NCBI RefSeq assembly: GCF_000420025.1
Contig: NZ_ATUD01000012.1
Location: 62,001 to 126,000 of the forward strand
Reading direction: 5' to 3'
DNA: 64,000 bases
From: Patulibacter americanus DSM 16676
Lineage (GTDB): Bacteria > Actinomycetota > Thermoleophilia > Solirubrobacterales > Solirubrobacteraceae
In this document: positions 35,286 to 44,340 of the stretch, in pieces
Position numbering within the stretch: the first letter of the stretch is position 1
Layout: the number at the start of each line of letters is the position of its first letter
Position numbers and translations under genes: made by a program
The notes under the pieces: generated by a model
Databases searched by the model: none
What the model saw: only the letters and a program-made list of their open reading frames with translations
Told to the model about the DNA's origin: nothing

Positions 35286-38012
35286 ATGCCTTCAGTCCTC
35301 CGGCGCGCCGCCGCGCGCGCCCCCTTCCGCCTCGTCGCCCTCGCGACGGCGCTCCTCGCCCTCGTGGCGCTGGCCGCGCTCGGCCGCCCAGGCGTGACCG
35401 CGGCGGCCGCCGCGGCCCCGGTCTGCGACGCCGCGCCGCTCGGCGCGGCCAGCGGTTGGACGGAGTTCGTGGCGGGCGACGGACAGCGGCGTGCGGAGTC
35501 CGAGGGCACCGTCGCCTACGGCGGCTCGCTCGACGCGCAGTGGATGGTCGTCGGCACCCGCGTGCGTCCGAAGGCGCCGACCGACCCGACGCTGGTGGTC
35601 AACGGCACGGGTGGCTCCTTCACCATCCAGGCCGGCTCGGCCTACGTCCGCGATCTGCGTGGCGGCATGAACCTGAACGGCGGCGCCGGGACGAAGCGGC
35701 TGGCGACCTCGCCGCTCGACGTCGTCGCCGCCTTCCCCGACCTGCGCGCCCGGTCCGCGCGTTGGCACGCGCTGCCCGCCAACGGCACCGCGGCGGTCGT
35801 CAACTCGGAGACGACCTCCACCCCGACGGGCGGCGACGTGCTGCTGCTCACCGGCACCGACCCGGCGCTCAACGTCTTCCGCGTGCAGCAGGCGGACTTC
35901 CAGGGCTCGAACTTCCGGGCGACGTACATCGACGTGCCCGCCGGCTCGACGACGTTGATCGACGTGGACGGCACGGGGCCGATCACCATCAACGGCCGCG
36001 TCGAGTACCGCAACGCCACCGGCCGCTTCGAGCAGTCCAACGACGGCACGACGGAGCGCAACGCCCGCACCCTGTGGAACGTCGCGGAGGCCGACACCGT
36101 GACCTTGCAGACGGGCGCGGCCTTCGGCGGCACCGTCTTCGCCCCGGCCGCCCGCGTCGTCGTCGGCGGCAACGTCGGCCACACGCTCGGTCAGACCGTC
36201 GCCGCGAGCTTCACGTCCGACCGCGAGACCCACCAGCACCTCTTCGCCGGCTGCCTGCCCGTCGACGCCGGCACGCCCCCGGGCGACGGGGGCGGGGGAG
36301 GAGGCGGCGGTGGCACCACGCCCACGACGCCGACCACCCCGACGACGCCCGAGACGCCCGCGCCGGCGCCCGTCGCCGCGCTGCACGTGCGCAAGAGCGT
36401 CAGCGCCCCCGTCGTCCTGCCCGGCGGCGCGGTGACCTTCACCCTGACCGCCGAGAACCGCGGCACCGCGCCGGCGAACGACGTGGCGCTGAGCGACCTG
36501 CTGCCCGTCGGCCTGCAGGACGTCACCGTCGACGCGGCCTGCACGGTCACGACGATGGTCGTGCGCTGCCCCGTCGGCACCCTCGCCCCGGGCGCGACGC
36601 GGAGCTTCGAGGTCCGCGGCGTCGCCGCCCCGCTCGCCGCCGCGCCCGATCCGGACGACCAGATCCAGCCCTACAAGGACGAGACCCCGACGTCCGAGCT
36701 CGTCGCCGGCGAGACCCGCACCCTCGTGCTGGCCTGCCGCGCGGGCGACCTGCTCGCCGACGGCTCCCTCCGCATCGTCGACGTCGACCACAACGGCCCC
36801 GCCGACCGCAGCGTCGTCCACGTCCTCGCCCAGCGCGTGCGCGCCGACGGGGCGTTCGAGGCGATCGTCGAGAACCGCGGCACCGGCCACGCCAAGGTCC
36901 GCCTGCACGCCGCCTGCCTGCCCGCGAGGACGACGAGCGGCCACGCGCTGCTCGCGGGCGACCCCGTCACGAAGACCGTCGTCCTCGACGCCCGCGCGAC
37001 GCCCTACGCCGTCGTCTTCGACTGCGGCACCGGCCGCACGCCGATCGCGGCGAGCGTCGACGCGCCCCCGGGCCGCGCGCGCATCGTCGCGTCCGTCCCC
37101 GACGGTGCCACGCGCCGCGTCGTCCGCGTGCGCGTCGACCAGGACGCCACCACGGTGACCGTCGGCGTCCGCTGCCTGTCGCACCTCACGGGCCCCGCCC
37201 GCGGGTCGACGACGGAGCTCGCTTGGCGCGTCATCTCGGCGCCGGTCGAGATCGCCGCGCGCACCTCCGCCGTGCCGAAGCTCGAGTGCGGCGAGCAGGA
37301 GAAGGGCATCGTCGCGGGTTGGGACCTCGACGCCGGCCTGCTGCCCGTCGGCAACGAGCCGCAGATCAAGTCGCGCGTGTTCTCCATCGACAACCCCGCC
37401 CCGACCGTCCTGCGCGGCACGGTGTACCTGCTCTGCCTCGGTGACCGCACCCGCAACGCACAGGGGGTGCTCGACCTCGTCAACACCGTCACGGGCACGT
37501 CGTCGAGCGCGCTGCGCGAGGACGCCGTCCTGAGCGCGAGCGCCACCGTGCGCGTCCAGGCCGCCCCGGTCCCGCAGGACCCGCCGGCCGTGCAGATCGA
37601 CCCGCCCGCCGCGCCCGTCGCTCCGGTGGCGCGCGTCGCCGCCGCGCCTGCCCCGGCGCCCGCACCGGCCCCGGCCGCGCGCGCGGCCGCCGTCGCGCCG
37701 CCCGCGCCGAGCACTGCGGTGCTGAAGGGCAGCACCGTCGCCGTCGCCCTGCGCTGCGCCACGGCGTGCTCGGGGACGGTCGAGGTCCGCACCGTGAGCC
37801 GCCTGCGCTCCGGCGGCCGCACCTACCGGGCCAAGGCGCTCCTGGCTTCGCGTCCATACCGCGTGCAGGCCGGCCGCACCGGCACCGTCCGCGTAGTGCT
37901 GAGCAAGCGCCTGGCCCGCGACCTGCGCGCCCAGGGCGTCCGCAAGGTGCGCGTGACGGTCCGCAACGCCGCGGGCCGCACGACGACCCGCACGCTGCGG
38001 CTCGGGCGCTAG
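35286..38012 (+). CDS. Choice-of-anchor A domain surface protein
   Basis: 908 aa from ATG 35286 (an in-frame ATG-like start lies at 35253). A signal peptide (VALATALLALVALAALG) is followed by the choice-of-anchor A domain: WTEFVAGDGQRRAESEGTVA, then a beta-helix-like run ending FAPAARVVVGGNVGHT (about 40-320). A Gly run and a Thr/Pro linker (TPTTPTTPTTPETPAP) lead to a DUF11-like repeat (LHVRKSVSAPVVLPGGAVTF). After further beta domains with paired cysteines come a Pro/Ala stretch and a basic terminal module. There is no LPXTG, so anchoring may use the basic tail. Confidence 0.82.
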   Translation: MPSVLRRAAARAPFRLVALATALLALVALAALGRPGVTAAAAAAPVCDAAPLGAASGWTEFVAGDGQRRAESEGTVAYGGSLDAQWMVVGTRVRPKAPTDPTLVVNGTGGSFTIQAGSAYVRDLRGGMNLNGGAGTKRLATSPLDVVAAFPDLRARSARWHALPANGTAAVVNSETTSTPTGGDVLLLTGTDPALNVFRVQQADFQGSNFRATYIDVPAGSTTLIDVDGTGPITINGRVEYRNATGRFEQSNDGTTERNARTLWNVAEADTVTLQTGAAFGGTVFAPAARVVVGGNVGHTLGQTVAASFTSDRETHQHLFAGCLPVDAGTPPGDGGGGGGGGGTTPTTPTTPTTPETPAPAPVAALHVRKSVSAPVVLPGGAVTFTLTAENRGTAPANDVALSDLLPVGLQDVTVDAACTVTTMVVRCPVGTLAPGATRSFEVRGVAAPLAAAPDPDDQIQPYKDETPTSELVAGETRTLVLACRAGDLLADGSLRIVDVDHNGPADRSVVHVLAQRVRADGAFEAIVENRGTGHAKVRLHAACLPARTTSGHALLAGDPVTKTVVLDARATPYAVVFDCGTGRTPIAASVDAPPGRARIVASVPDGATRRVVRVRVDQDATTVTVGVRCLSHLTGPARGSTTELAWRVISAPVEIAARTSAVPKLECGEQEKGIVAGWDLDAGLLPVGNEPQIKSRVFSIDNPAPTVLRGTVYLLCLGDRTRNAQGVLDLVNTVTGTSSSALREDAVLSASATVRVQAAPVPQDPPAVQIDPPAAPVAPVARVAAAPAPAPAPAPAARAAAVAPPAPSTAVLKGSTVAVALRCATACSGTVEVRTVSRLRSGGRTYRAKALLASRPYRVQAGRTGTVRVVLSKRLARDLRAQGVRKVRVTVRNAAGRTTTRTLRLGR

Positions 38013-38035
38013 GCCCGGGCCGGTCCGGCCCGGGC
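38013..38035 (+). terminator. Hairpin terminator after the surface protein gene
   Basis: GCCCGGGCC (38013-38021) pairs with GGCCCGGGC (38027-38035) around GGTCC, immediately after the stop codon. Confidence 0.7.
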
Positions 38036-38121
38036 GGGCCCCGGCGGCCGACCCGACGGGCCACACGGTCACGACGGACCGACGGGGCCTCGGGCTCCCG
38101 TAGCCCCAGGGACGCCGGCCC

Positions 38122-38682
38122 TCAGCGGCCGGCCGGCAGCCGCGCGAGCACCCGCGCCGCCTCGTCGGCGACGTCGTGGTCGACCATGACGTCGTAGCGG
38201 TCGGCCTGCATCGTGGAGATCGACCCGAAGTCCTGCGTGCCGCCGAGCGCCGCGTGACCCACGGCGCCGAGGGCCGCGCCGAACAGCGCCGCGAGCACCA
38301 CGGCGTAGATCAGCAGGCCGAGGAACGCCGGCCCCGTGAAGAAGAGCCCGAAGAGGAGGGCGAAGAAGACGCCGATGACGGCGCCCTGCGCGGCCCCCTG
38401 GCCGGCGGCGCGGCCGACCGTCACGCGTCCCGTGACCTGCTCGACGGCCTTCAGCCCGCTGCCGACGATCGCGACCCGCTGCACGGGGAAGCCCTCGTCG
38501 GACAGCCAGTCGACGGCGCGGACGGCCTCGGCGTGGGAGGCATAGCCGGCGACGGAGCGGCGGACGCCCGCCGCAGTCCCGCCCGCCGCGGTCCCGGCCG
38601 CCGCGGCCCCGGCCGGCGGGGTGGGGTCCGGGTCGGCGGGGCCGCCGGCGGACGGGGTGGGCGGGGCGGGATCCGTGCTCAT
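38122..38682 (-). CDS. General stress protein 17M-like membrane protein
   Basis: 186 aa from ATG 38682. A Pro/Ala-rich N-terminus (about 45 aa) leads into the YflT/GSP17M domain: SVAGYASHAEAVRAVDWLSD, then GFPVQRVAIVGSGLK, then VTGRVTVGRAAGQGAAQGAV. Two hydrophobic segments (IGVFFALLFGLFFTG; GLLIYAVVLAALFGAALGAV) follow, then FGSISTMQADRYDVMVD. Homologues are stress-induced and membrane-associated; their biochemical role is unknown. It is divergent from the 264-aa gene at 38845 with about 160 bp between. Confidence 0.85.
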   Translation of the reverse strand: MSTDPAPPTPSAGGPADPDPTPPAGAAAAGTAAGGTAAGVRRSVAGYASHAEAVRAVDWLSDEGFPVQRVAIVGSGLKAVEQVTGRVTVGRAAGQGAAQGAVIGVFFALLFGLFFTGPAFLGLLIYAVVLAALFGAALGAVGHAALGGTQDFGSISTMQADRYDVMVDHDVADEAARVLARLPAGR

Positions 38683-38844
38683 GGGTCGACCGTACGCCTC
38701 TCGCCCGCCGTCGCAACGGTCGTTCGACCGTGTCCGTCCTCCTCGGCGCGACGGCCCGGCGGCGAACCCCTGGCGCGTCTGCGTACAGTGCATAGCGTCC
38801 GCGCGTCGCGATCCACCGTATTCCGCCCAGAGGCTCGCCATCCG

Positions 38845-39639
38845 ATGAACGCTCCCGACGACCACCGCCTGCTCGTCCAGCTCCTGCGGGCCGTCCAGGC
38901 CGCCGAGGGGGCCGGGGACGAGCTCGACCCCCACGCGTTCGCGGCGGAGCGGGGCGTCGCGCCCGGTCGGCTGGAGTGCATCCTGAGCGAGGCCAACGCC
39001 TACGGGCTCGCGGTGATCGACGGCGGGCCACCGGTCCTGCTGCGGGCGGGGCGGCAGTACGCCGCCGCCGACGGGCAGGTCGGGCCCGACGTTCTCGCGT
39101 TCCTCCCCGACGTGATCGACGACCTGCACGCCCGGCGGGCCATGATCGACGCAAGCGTGCTGCTGCTGGACGACTTCCGGGCGGCCGTCCGCGACGGCCA
39201 CGCGGTGGACCACGCCGCGACGCTCGTGCCGCCGGCGTTCGTCGTCGCCGTCGACGGCGCCCTCGCCGTCGACCTGTACTCCGCCGCCGTCGCGCTGATG
39301 GTCCGGCTCGGCGACGGGCTGTCGGCGGGTTGCGTGGCTGAGGAGATCATCGGCGTGCGGTTGCTGGAGGAGGCGGCGGGGATTCTGGGTCTGCGCTCGG
39401 ACGCGGGCGAGCTGCCGGCCCCGGAGGCGGCCGAGGCGGTCGACGCGCTCGAGGGCCTCTTCGAGGTCTTCGAGGACGACGACGTGCTCGCCCTCTTCGC
39501 CATGACCGACCCGGCGGACGCGGCGGTGGCCGGCCACACCGAGGCCGCGGACGAGCTGGGGATCGCGGACCAGCGCGTCGAGGCGTGGTTCACGGCCTTC
39601 GGCGGGGTGGCCCCGGTGGGGTATCTGCGGCGCGCGTAG
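38845..39639 (+). CDS. Hypothetical acidic protein
   Basis: 264 aa from ATG 38845. Highly acidic and Ala/Val-rich, mostly helical (LLVQLLRAVQAAEGAGDELD; LLLDDFRAAVRDGH). A possible winged-helix start is seen (AAERGVAPGRLECILSEANAYGL). No signal or membrane segment. Not recognised. It is the last core-like gene before the island: its stop is 13 bp before the left flanking repeat at 39652, and codon use changes sharply after it. Confidence 0.55.
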   Translation: MNAPDDHRLLVQLLRAVQAAEGAGDELDPHAFAAERGVAPGRLECILSEANAYGLAVIDGGPPVLLRAGRQYAAADGQVGPDVLAFLPDVIDDLHARRAMIDASVLLLDDFRAAVRDGHAVDHAATLVPPAFVVAVDGALAVDLYSAAVALMVRLGDGLSAGCVAEEIIGVRLLEEAAGILGLRSDAGELPAPEAAEAVDALEGLFEVFEDDDVLALFAMTDPADAAVAGHTEAADELGIADQRVEAWFTAFGGVAPVGYLRRA

Positions 39640-39651
39640 GGGCGGCCGCCC

Positions 39652-39685
39652 AAGGCCCCGCCGGAGCGGGCCTTCCTGCAAGTGC
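39652..39685 (+). repeat. Left flanking repeat (att-like), copy of the tRNA-Leu terminator region
   Basis: 34 bp matching 48449-48483 at 32 positions with a single-base gap: AAGGCCCCGCCGGAGC, then GGCCTT, then CTGCA.GTGC. Directly after it (about 39686-39708), GGAGGAGCACTCTGGAACC loosely resembles the T-arm of the tRNA-Leu (GAGAGGACTCGAACC), as a decayed tRNA end would. Confidence 0.6.
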
Positions 39686-39793
39686 CCGCGGAGGAGCACT
39701 CTGGAACCGTGTGAAGGCGCTTGACTCAGTCCGGGAAGGGCGTCTGGAACCGCGGTCCCTTTCGGATCCGCCGCCAGATCCCAGACGTTCGGG

Positions 39794-42703
39794 ATGTCCA
39801 ACGCTGCAACGGATGCGATCCGGATAGAGAGGGTTCCGCAATGTGATCGACGTTGTACGCTCTTGGATCTCAACGTGACCGACAGCATCTCCGAGAGTGA
39901 GTTCTCCATCCTTGCGTTTCGCGAGCCGGCGAAGGCTCTCAAGCGCATCGGATACGCCTGGCAGCGAAGCCCCGAAGCCGCTTCACGAGCGGCAAGCCTG
40001 CATCTGATTCTCGGCGATTTTCCGGAAGCGCTCGCTCTCGGGCGCCTTGCTCTGCGCCGGGCTGGAGAACTGGACGTGCAATCTCGTGTTCGCGCTCTGA
40101 TCGCGGTTGGCACGGCGGGGACTCAGGCCCATCTCGATCTCCGCTATCGAGATGCCTTTATCGAAGCGCGTGGACTACTGCGAGATCATCAGAAGCTAGG
40201 AACGGACATCGAGGTTGTACTGTTGATTAACTGGGCCTCATCCCAGATGGGAGCATACCATTATTCGGCGGCGCATTCTACACTGTTGCGCGCTGCAGAA
40301 GTAGCGAATCAACTTCCAGCATCTTGGCCCCTAAAAAGTCAGCGCCTGAATGTCATCGAGTTCAACCGCTTCATGTTGTCCGACTGGCAAGCACGAGAGC
40401 CAGTCACTGCATACGCGGAGATGGCATCAAAATATGAGCGGGGTGGCGCATGGAATCTTGCTGCCCAGTGTCAGCTGATTTACGCCGGACAGCTCAGACA
40501 GGCGAAGCTGTACACGGCCGCTGTTCACCACGCTTCCCGCGCTGAGCGAGCAGCCGTCGCAGCCGACGCCCCTCAGTTGCTCTTTCGCGCGAGAGCGGAG
40601 GCGGCGCGGGTATTCCGAAACCTCGGGATGGCCGATCAAGCCCGCGAGATCCTTGAGACGCCGCGCCCTGGCCTTCGCGGCTCGGCCGCTGCTGCGGACG
40701 CGGGGCGCCTTGAGATGGAACGCAGTTCGGAAACCGACCGCACCGCTGACTACGACGCTTCGTTGACGCATCTCGAGCGTGCGTGGCATCACTTTGAGCC
40801 CATTGTTGTGACAGCGCCCGGTATAGCTGTCCGTGACCTCCCGCTGTCGGAACTGTTGTTCAACGCACTACTGACAGCCCGGATGGTTGACGACACATCG
40901 CACTTCGACCGTTGGGCGCTTCGGACCGAGACAACGATAGGCCGGTTCAAGGCCATGCCGTCGGGTTCGCCCCATGCGCTAATGCTGCAGACAATGCTCG
41001 CCTTCGTCGCGGGTGATCGGTCTGCAGCCGAGGCAAACGCGCTCGCGCTTGAGGACCTCGCGAAGGAGCTGGCGGTCGACAGTAGCCGAGTCGTCACGCT
41101 GCAGGATCTCGATGATCTAAATACGCAGCTCGAAGCTCTGGTCACGAGCACGCCCAGCCAGGGGGACGATGTAGCCGAGTATTTCGGGCACCTTGCGCAT
41201 GTGGCAGCTGAGGACGACGAATCCGTGCGGGCGGCTTTCAGACGTGCAAACATAATACCCGTCCTGAACAGGATGTTGATGCGCGGAGAATTGACTCCCT
41301 GGGGACAGTTCGAGGCGGTAGAGCTGTCGCGGTGGGGATCTCTTTCGGGGGCACTTGGCAGATGGACTGACTCGCCTACCGCCAAAAGTCAGCTACGCGA
41401 GCGGTTTCTCATGGATGCGGCGGCCCGGAAAGCGTCATATCCCGCTTCTCTTGGGGAGCCGCACACGCTCCGTTGGACCGATCGGTGGCCCGGCGGCGTT
41501 GCGCCGGACTCGCGGACGCTCGACAAACCGGGTCCGGATGCACTCGAGTCCCTCGATCTCGGCCGGATGATCGGTGAGGCTGACTGGTGCGAGGTTCCCG
41601 AGGTTCTGCAGCTCTATCGCCTCGGGTCGGACATCGTCTGGTCGTTGATCGACTGCTCAGATGGCTCGATCAGTTCCGGCCGCGTGCGACTCGACACGGG
41701 CCAACAAGCACTGCTCGCAGCTACGGCAACGTGGAGTTCCCCGGCCGTTGCGCCACTCGACCATCGCCTTCTCACGGCAGCCCGGTTGTCGCCTGAGCAC
41801 CTGCCGACCGTAGCGGCAGTCCGCTGCTGCACTGGACCCTTCGTTGACAACCTCATCCACGCTCAGGACTTCGCTCTGCGGCTGCCGGCGGGATCACGAA
41901 ACGCGTTGGCGAACGCGCTCCGGGCGCTGGAGCGTCCGCGAATCGACGCCATCGGGCGGGCCATCAGTGGCATCCTCCCCAGAACCGTAGCCGTCGCCAC
42001 GGACCGCCCGTTGTTGATGGCGATCGCGCCAGACCTAGCTACGGTCCCGTGGGGGCTAGGCACAGACAATACGGGTCGGTTCCTGATGACCCAACGACCC
42101 GTCGCCATGCTCCCCCCAGCCAACACGATTGCAGCGACTACGGGACGCCGCGCAACGAGCGATGTGCCCGCATGGGACCTGATCCGCATCGGCAGCTCGT
42201 TTGGAAACCTATCCTATGCCGGAGCAAGCGCCCCAGTTTCTATGGACGTGCTCATCGGTGCCTCACGCGGTACGGAGTGCCGTGGCTCCGCGGTGCTATA
42301 CGTTGGCCACCTGTATGCGGGGACGGGCGTCCCTAGTGAAAGCTCAATCCCCCTTGCACCTTCCGACCGCAACGTACTCACCGCAGCTGACATCATGCAA
42401 ATGTCAGGAGTTGCCAGCGAGCGAGCTGCCCTGATGTGTTGCCGTGGAGCTGGCGTCCACTTCTCCCATGAATGGGGCGGTTTTGCGTCTGCGCTGATGC
42501 TGAAAGGTGCAAACGAGATCATTGCCCCAATCTGGCCCCTCATAGACAGTCTCGAGGCCGGGATTGTCGATAACTGCGTCGCTTCAACCATCGTCCGTCG
42601 AGGGCACCTCGAGCTACACGTTCGAGATCTCATTCGCGAGTTGAGCTTGGACGCCCGAATAGCGCCCCACTGGTGGGCCGGAATGACGTTGGTTAAGGGT
42701 TAA
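39794..42703 (+). CDS. TPR-CHAT protein (caspase-like protease predicted)
   Basis: 969 aa. ATG 39794 is taken; GTG 39875 is an alternative because the first 27 residues look unlike a domain start. Residues about 40-330 are helical TPR-like repeats (AASLHLILGDFPEALALGRL; AAQCQLIYAGQLRQAKLY). A linker leads to a C-terminal CHAT domain (about 700-969) of the caspase/gingipain clan. The predicted catalytic His is His839 (LYVGHLYAG) and the Cys is Cys883 in LMCCRGAG, the position of LSACETG in relatives. The dyad is intact. CHAT proteins act as effector proteases in bacterial immunity, for example with gasdermins or type III-E CRISPR. The next ORF starts 3 bp later. Less GC-rich than the core. Confidence 0.85.
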   Translation: MSNAATDAIRIERVPQCDRRCTLLDLNVTDSISESEFSILAFREPAKALKRIGYAWQRSPEAASRAASLHLILGDFPEALALGRLALRRAGELDVQSRVRALIAVGTAGTQAHLDLRYRDAFIEARGLLRDHQKLGTDIEVVLLINWASSQMGAYHYSAAHSTLLRAAEVANQLPASWPLKSQRLNVIEFNRFMLSDWQAREPVTAYAEMASKYERGGAWNLAAQCQLIYAGQLRQAKLYTAAVHHASRAERAAVAADAPQLLFRARAEAARVFRNLGMADQAREILETPRPGLRGSAAAADAGRLEMERSSETDRTADYDASLTHLERAWHHFEPIVVTAPGIAVRDLPLSELLFNALLTARMVDDTSHFDRWALRTETTIGRFKAMPSGSPHALMLQTMLAFVAGDRSAAEANALALEDLAKELAVDSSRVVTLQDLDDLNTQLEALVTSTPSQGDDVAEYFGHLAHVAAEDDESVRAAFRRANIIPVLNRMLMRGELTPWGQFEAVELSRWGSLSGALGRWTDSPTAKSQLRERFLMDAAARKASYPASLGEPHTLRWTDRWPGGVAPDSRTLDKPGPDALESLDLGRMIGEADWCEVPEVLQLYRLGSDIVWSLIDCSDGSISSGRVRLDTGQQALLAATATWSSPAVAPLDHRLLTAARLSPEHLPTVAAVRCCTGPFVDNLIHAQDFALRLPAGSRNALANALRALERPRIDAIGRAISGILPRTVAVATDRPLLMAIAPDLATVPWGLGTDNTGRFLMTQRPVAMLPPANTIAATTGRRATSDVPAWDLIRIGSSFGNLSYAGASAPVSMDVLIGASRGTECRGSAVLYVGHLYAGTGVPSESSIPLAPSDRNVLTAADIMQMSGVASERAALMCCRGAGVHFSHEWGGFASALMLKGANEIIAPIWPLIDSLEAGIVDNCVASTIVRRGHLELHVRDLIRELSLDARIAPHWWAGMTLVKG

Positions 42704-42706
42704 AAG

Positions 42707-43096
42707 ATGCAGCTCTCATCCGAAAACCTTCTTGTGCAAGTGCCGGTCGAAATCGCTGGCCAGATGCTCGCTGACGAGGGCATCGGGGCTCGTGCGGCAC
42801 CAGGGGTCCGGGACGGCCTGCTCATGGAGGCATCCGCGATCGCGATCTCGACGATGGCCGTGTCGGCGGATGCGCTCTCGCTCGTCTTGTCACGGGACCA
42901 GATCGCCCCGTTCGCGAAAGGACTTCTTTCGGCCATGCGACAACGCCGGGTGGCCGAGGTGACGGTGAGTGCGGTCGTCGATGGGTACCAGTTCAAGGCA
43001 ACCGTCCGGCATCAGACCAGCGAGCTAGACGCTGCAGAGGTGCTCAGGCAAGCAGCCGATTTCGTGGAAGCCACACGCCCACCGCCGCGACCCTAG
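42707..43096 (+). CDS. Small partner of the CHAT protein, EACC1-like
   Basis: 129 aa from ATG 42707, 3 bp after the CHAT stop. The first half is hydrophobic-helical (LLMEASAIAISTMAVSADAL). The second half is LLSAMRQRRVAEVTVSAVVD, then FKATVRHQTSELDAAEVLRQ, a strand-strand-helix layout. This layout (a variable helical head, then RR..EV.V...G..F.....S..LD..E.L) is that of the effector-associated constant component (EACC1) of predicted conflict systems. I infer a regulatory or recruiting subunit for the CHAT effector. The assignment is from pattern only. Confidence 0.65.
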   Translation: MQLSSENLLVQVPVEIAGQMLADEGIGARAAPGVRDGLLMEASAIAISTMAVSADALSLVLSRDQIAPFAKGLLSAMRQRRVAEVTVSAVVDGYQFKATVRHQTSELDAAEVLRQAADFVEATRPPPRP

Positions 43097-43268
43097 CTAG
43101 GGCACAGCATGGCCGCTGTTTCGGTCAGCAGAACCACGGTGCTACTGCACTCGCTCAAGACGCCGGGGCAGAAGTCGGCACGCCGTGCCGGCCGAAGTGG
43201 CGGTCTCTGAACTGCCGCGAGGGCCTTTTGGCTCGATTCCAACGCCTAGCAGGAGGAAGTCGCGTCCC

Positions 43269-44207
43269 GTGGACGAAGTACGCTCTATGTCGCTGCCCGA
43301 TGGGTTCTACGCGCCGTGGGAAAGCGAGATCGATGGTTTCGAGAAGATCAACGACCTCCTTACACGGCTGTCCGAGAGATGGTTGGTCACGGATCGCCTC
43401 TTCGCGTGGCGCGGCGTCTCGGACGCGACCTTTCCTCTGCATAGCTCTCTCTACCGCCGTCTGTTGTGGCAACGCGAGGCATCAGGCAACCCGGAGCCCC
43501 CAGACGAGGCAGCTCTTGCCGAAGCGGAGGGAAAGCTCCTGGCGGAGACGCACCGATGGGGGCTCCACAACGGGCCTCAGGGACGGCTGTCGATCCTCTA
43601 CCAGCTCGCCGCACTGCAGCACTTCGGAGCGCCCACCCGGCTGATCGACGTCACGCTTAACGCCTACATCGGTCTGTGGTTCGCGGTCGAAAAGGACGAC
43701 GGCCGCGACGGTCGCCTCTTTGCGGTCGACATCACATCAAAGCTGATCAACGAGCAGTCCGAGCTGCGCGACTGGGAGGACCGCCGGGAAAGGCCATGGG
43801 CGGAACTCCCTGAAGCCCGGTGGACGGGTGAGACGTTCGCGTGGAAGCCGCCACCGTTCGAGCGTCGTATCGCGGCGCAAAATGGCGCCTTCCTGTTCGC
43901 GGGCGTGCCGAAGACGGCGCCCGGGTTCCAACTGCAGAAGCAGCCGGGCGGCAGCAAGACGTGGCCGCGCGCGGACGTGCGCCGTGGGACATCGCTGCCT
44001 CTCCGTCTACATAAGGCCGACCCCAAGGCCGGCGGGGTCGGGGCTGGGGGCGCCCCGGCTTATACGTTCCGCATTGTGTCCGCAGCCAAGCCGGCCATCC
44101 GGAAGCGGCTTGAAGGACTGTTCGGCTATACCCACCAGACGATCTACCCAGACCTACCGGGGTTCGCCCAGTACGGGACGGACCTGCCGGCCGCTCCGTC
44201 GGCATGA
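43269..44207 (+). CDS. FRG-domain protein
   Basis: 312 aa. I choose GTG 43269 because AGGAGGA lies at 43251-43257; an ATG at 43287 is too far from it, and the frame is open upstream to 43185. The FRG domain occupies about residues 10-180: FAWRGVSDATFPLHSSLYRR (the F/WRG motif), and LAALQHFGAPTRLIDVTLNA then YIGLWFA. FRG domains are widespread in phage-defence and toxin loci and may bind nucleic acid or act as a nuclease-like fold; the activity is unproven. The C-terminal part (FLFAGVPKTAPGFQLQKQPG) is variable. It is in the same direction as the CHAT pair, 172 bp downstream. Confidence 0.85.
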   Translation: MDEVRSMSLPDGFYAPWESEIDGFEKINDLLTRLSERWLVTDRLFAWRGVSDATFPLHSSLYRRLLWQREASGNPEPPDEAALAEAEGKLLAETHRWGLHNGPQGRLSILYQLAALQHFGAPTRLIDVTLNAYIGLWFAVEKDDGRDGRLFAVDITSKLINEQSELRDWEDRRERPWAELPEARWTGETFAWKPPPFERRIAAQNGAFLFAGVPKTAPGFQLQKQPGGSKTWPRADVRRGTSLPLRLHKADPKAGGVGAGGAPAYTFRIVSAAKPAIRKRLEGLFGYTHQTIYPDLPGFAQYGTDLPAAPSA

Positions 44208-44340
44208 CGGGGCCTCCCGGGGCGGTCCTGCGCTGGGGGAGGCCGTCGGCTGACGGCTTCGGGAGCGCGTCGGTCGCCGGGCGTCGTTGGGCCCCGTAGG
44301 TGCAATAGACCATGACGGCCCGCTTGCATGCATCGCACGC

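Noticed and set aside
35292-38072. A 926-codon minus-strand frame opposite the choice-of-anchor gene
   Set aside because: Arg/Gly/Ala-only shadow with no domain motifs; the plus strand has a signal peptide and recognised domains.
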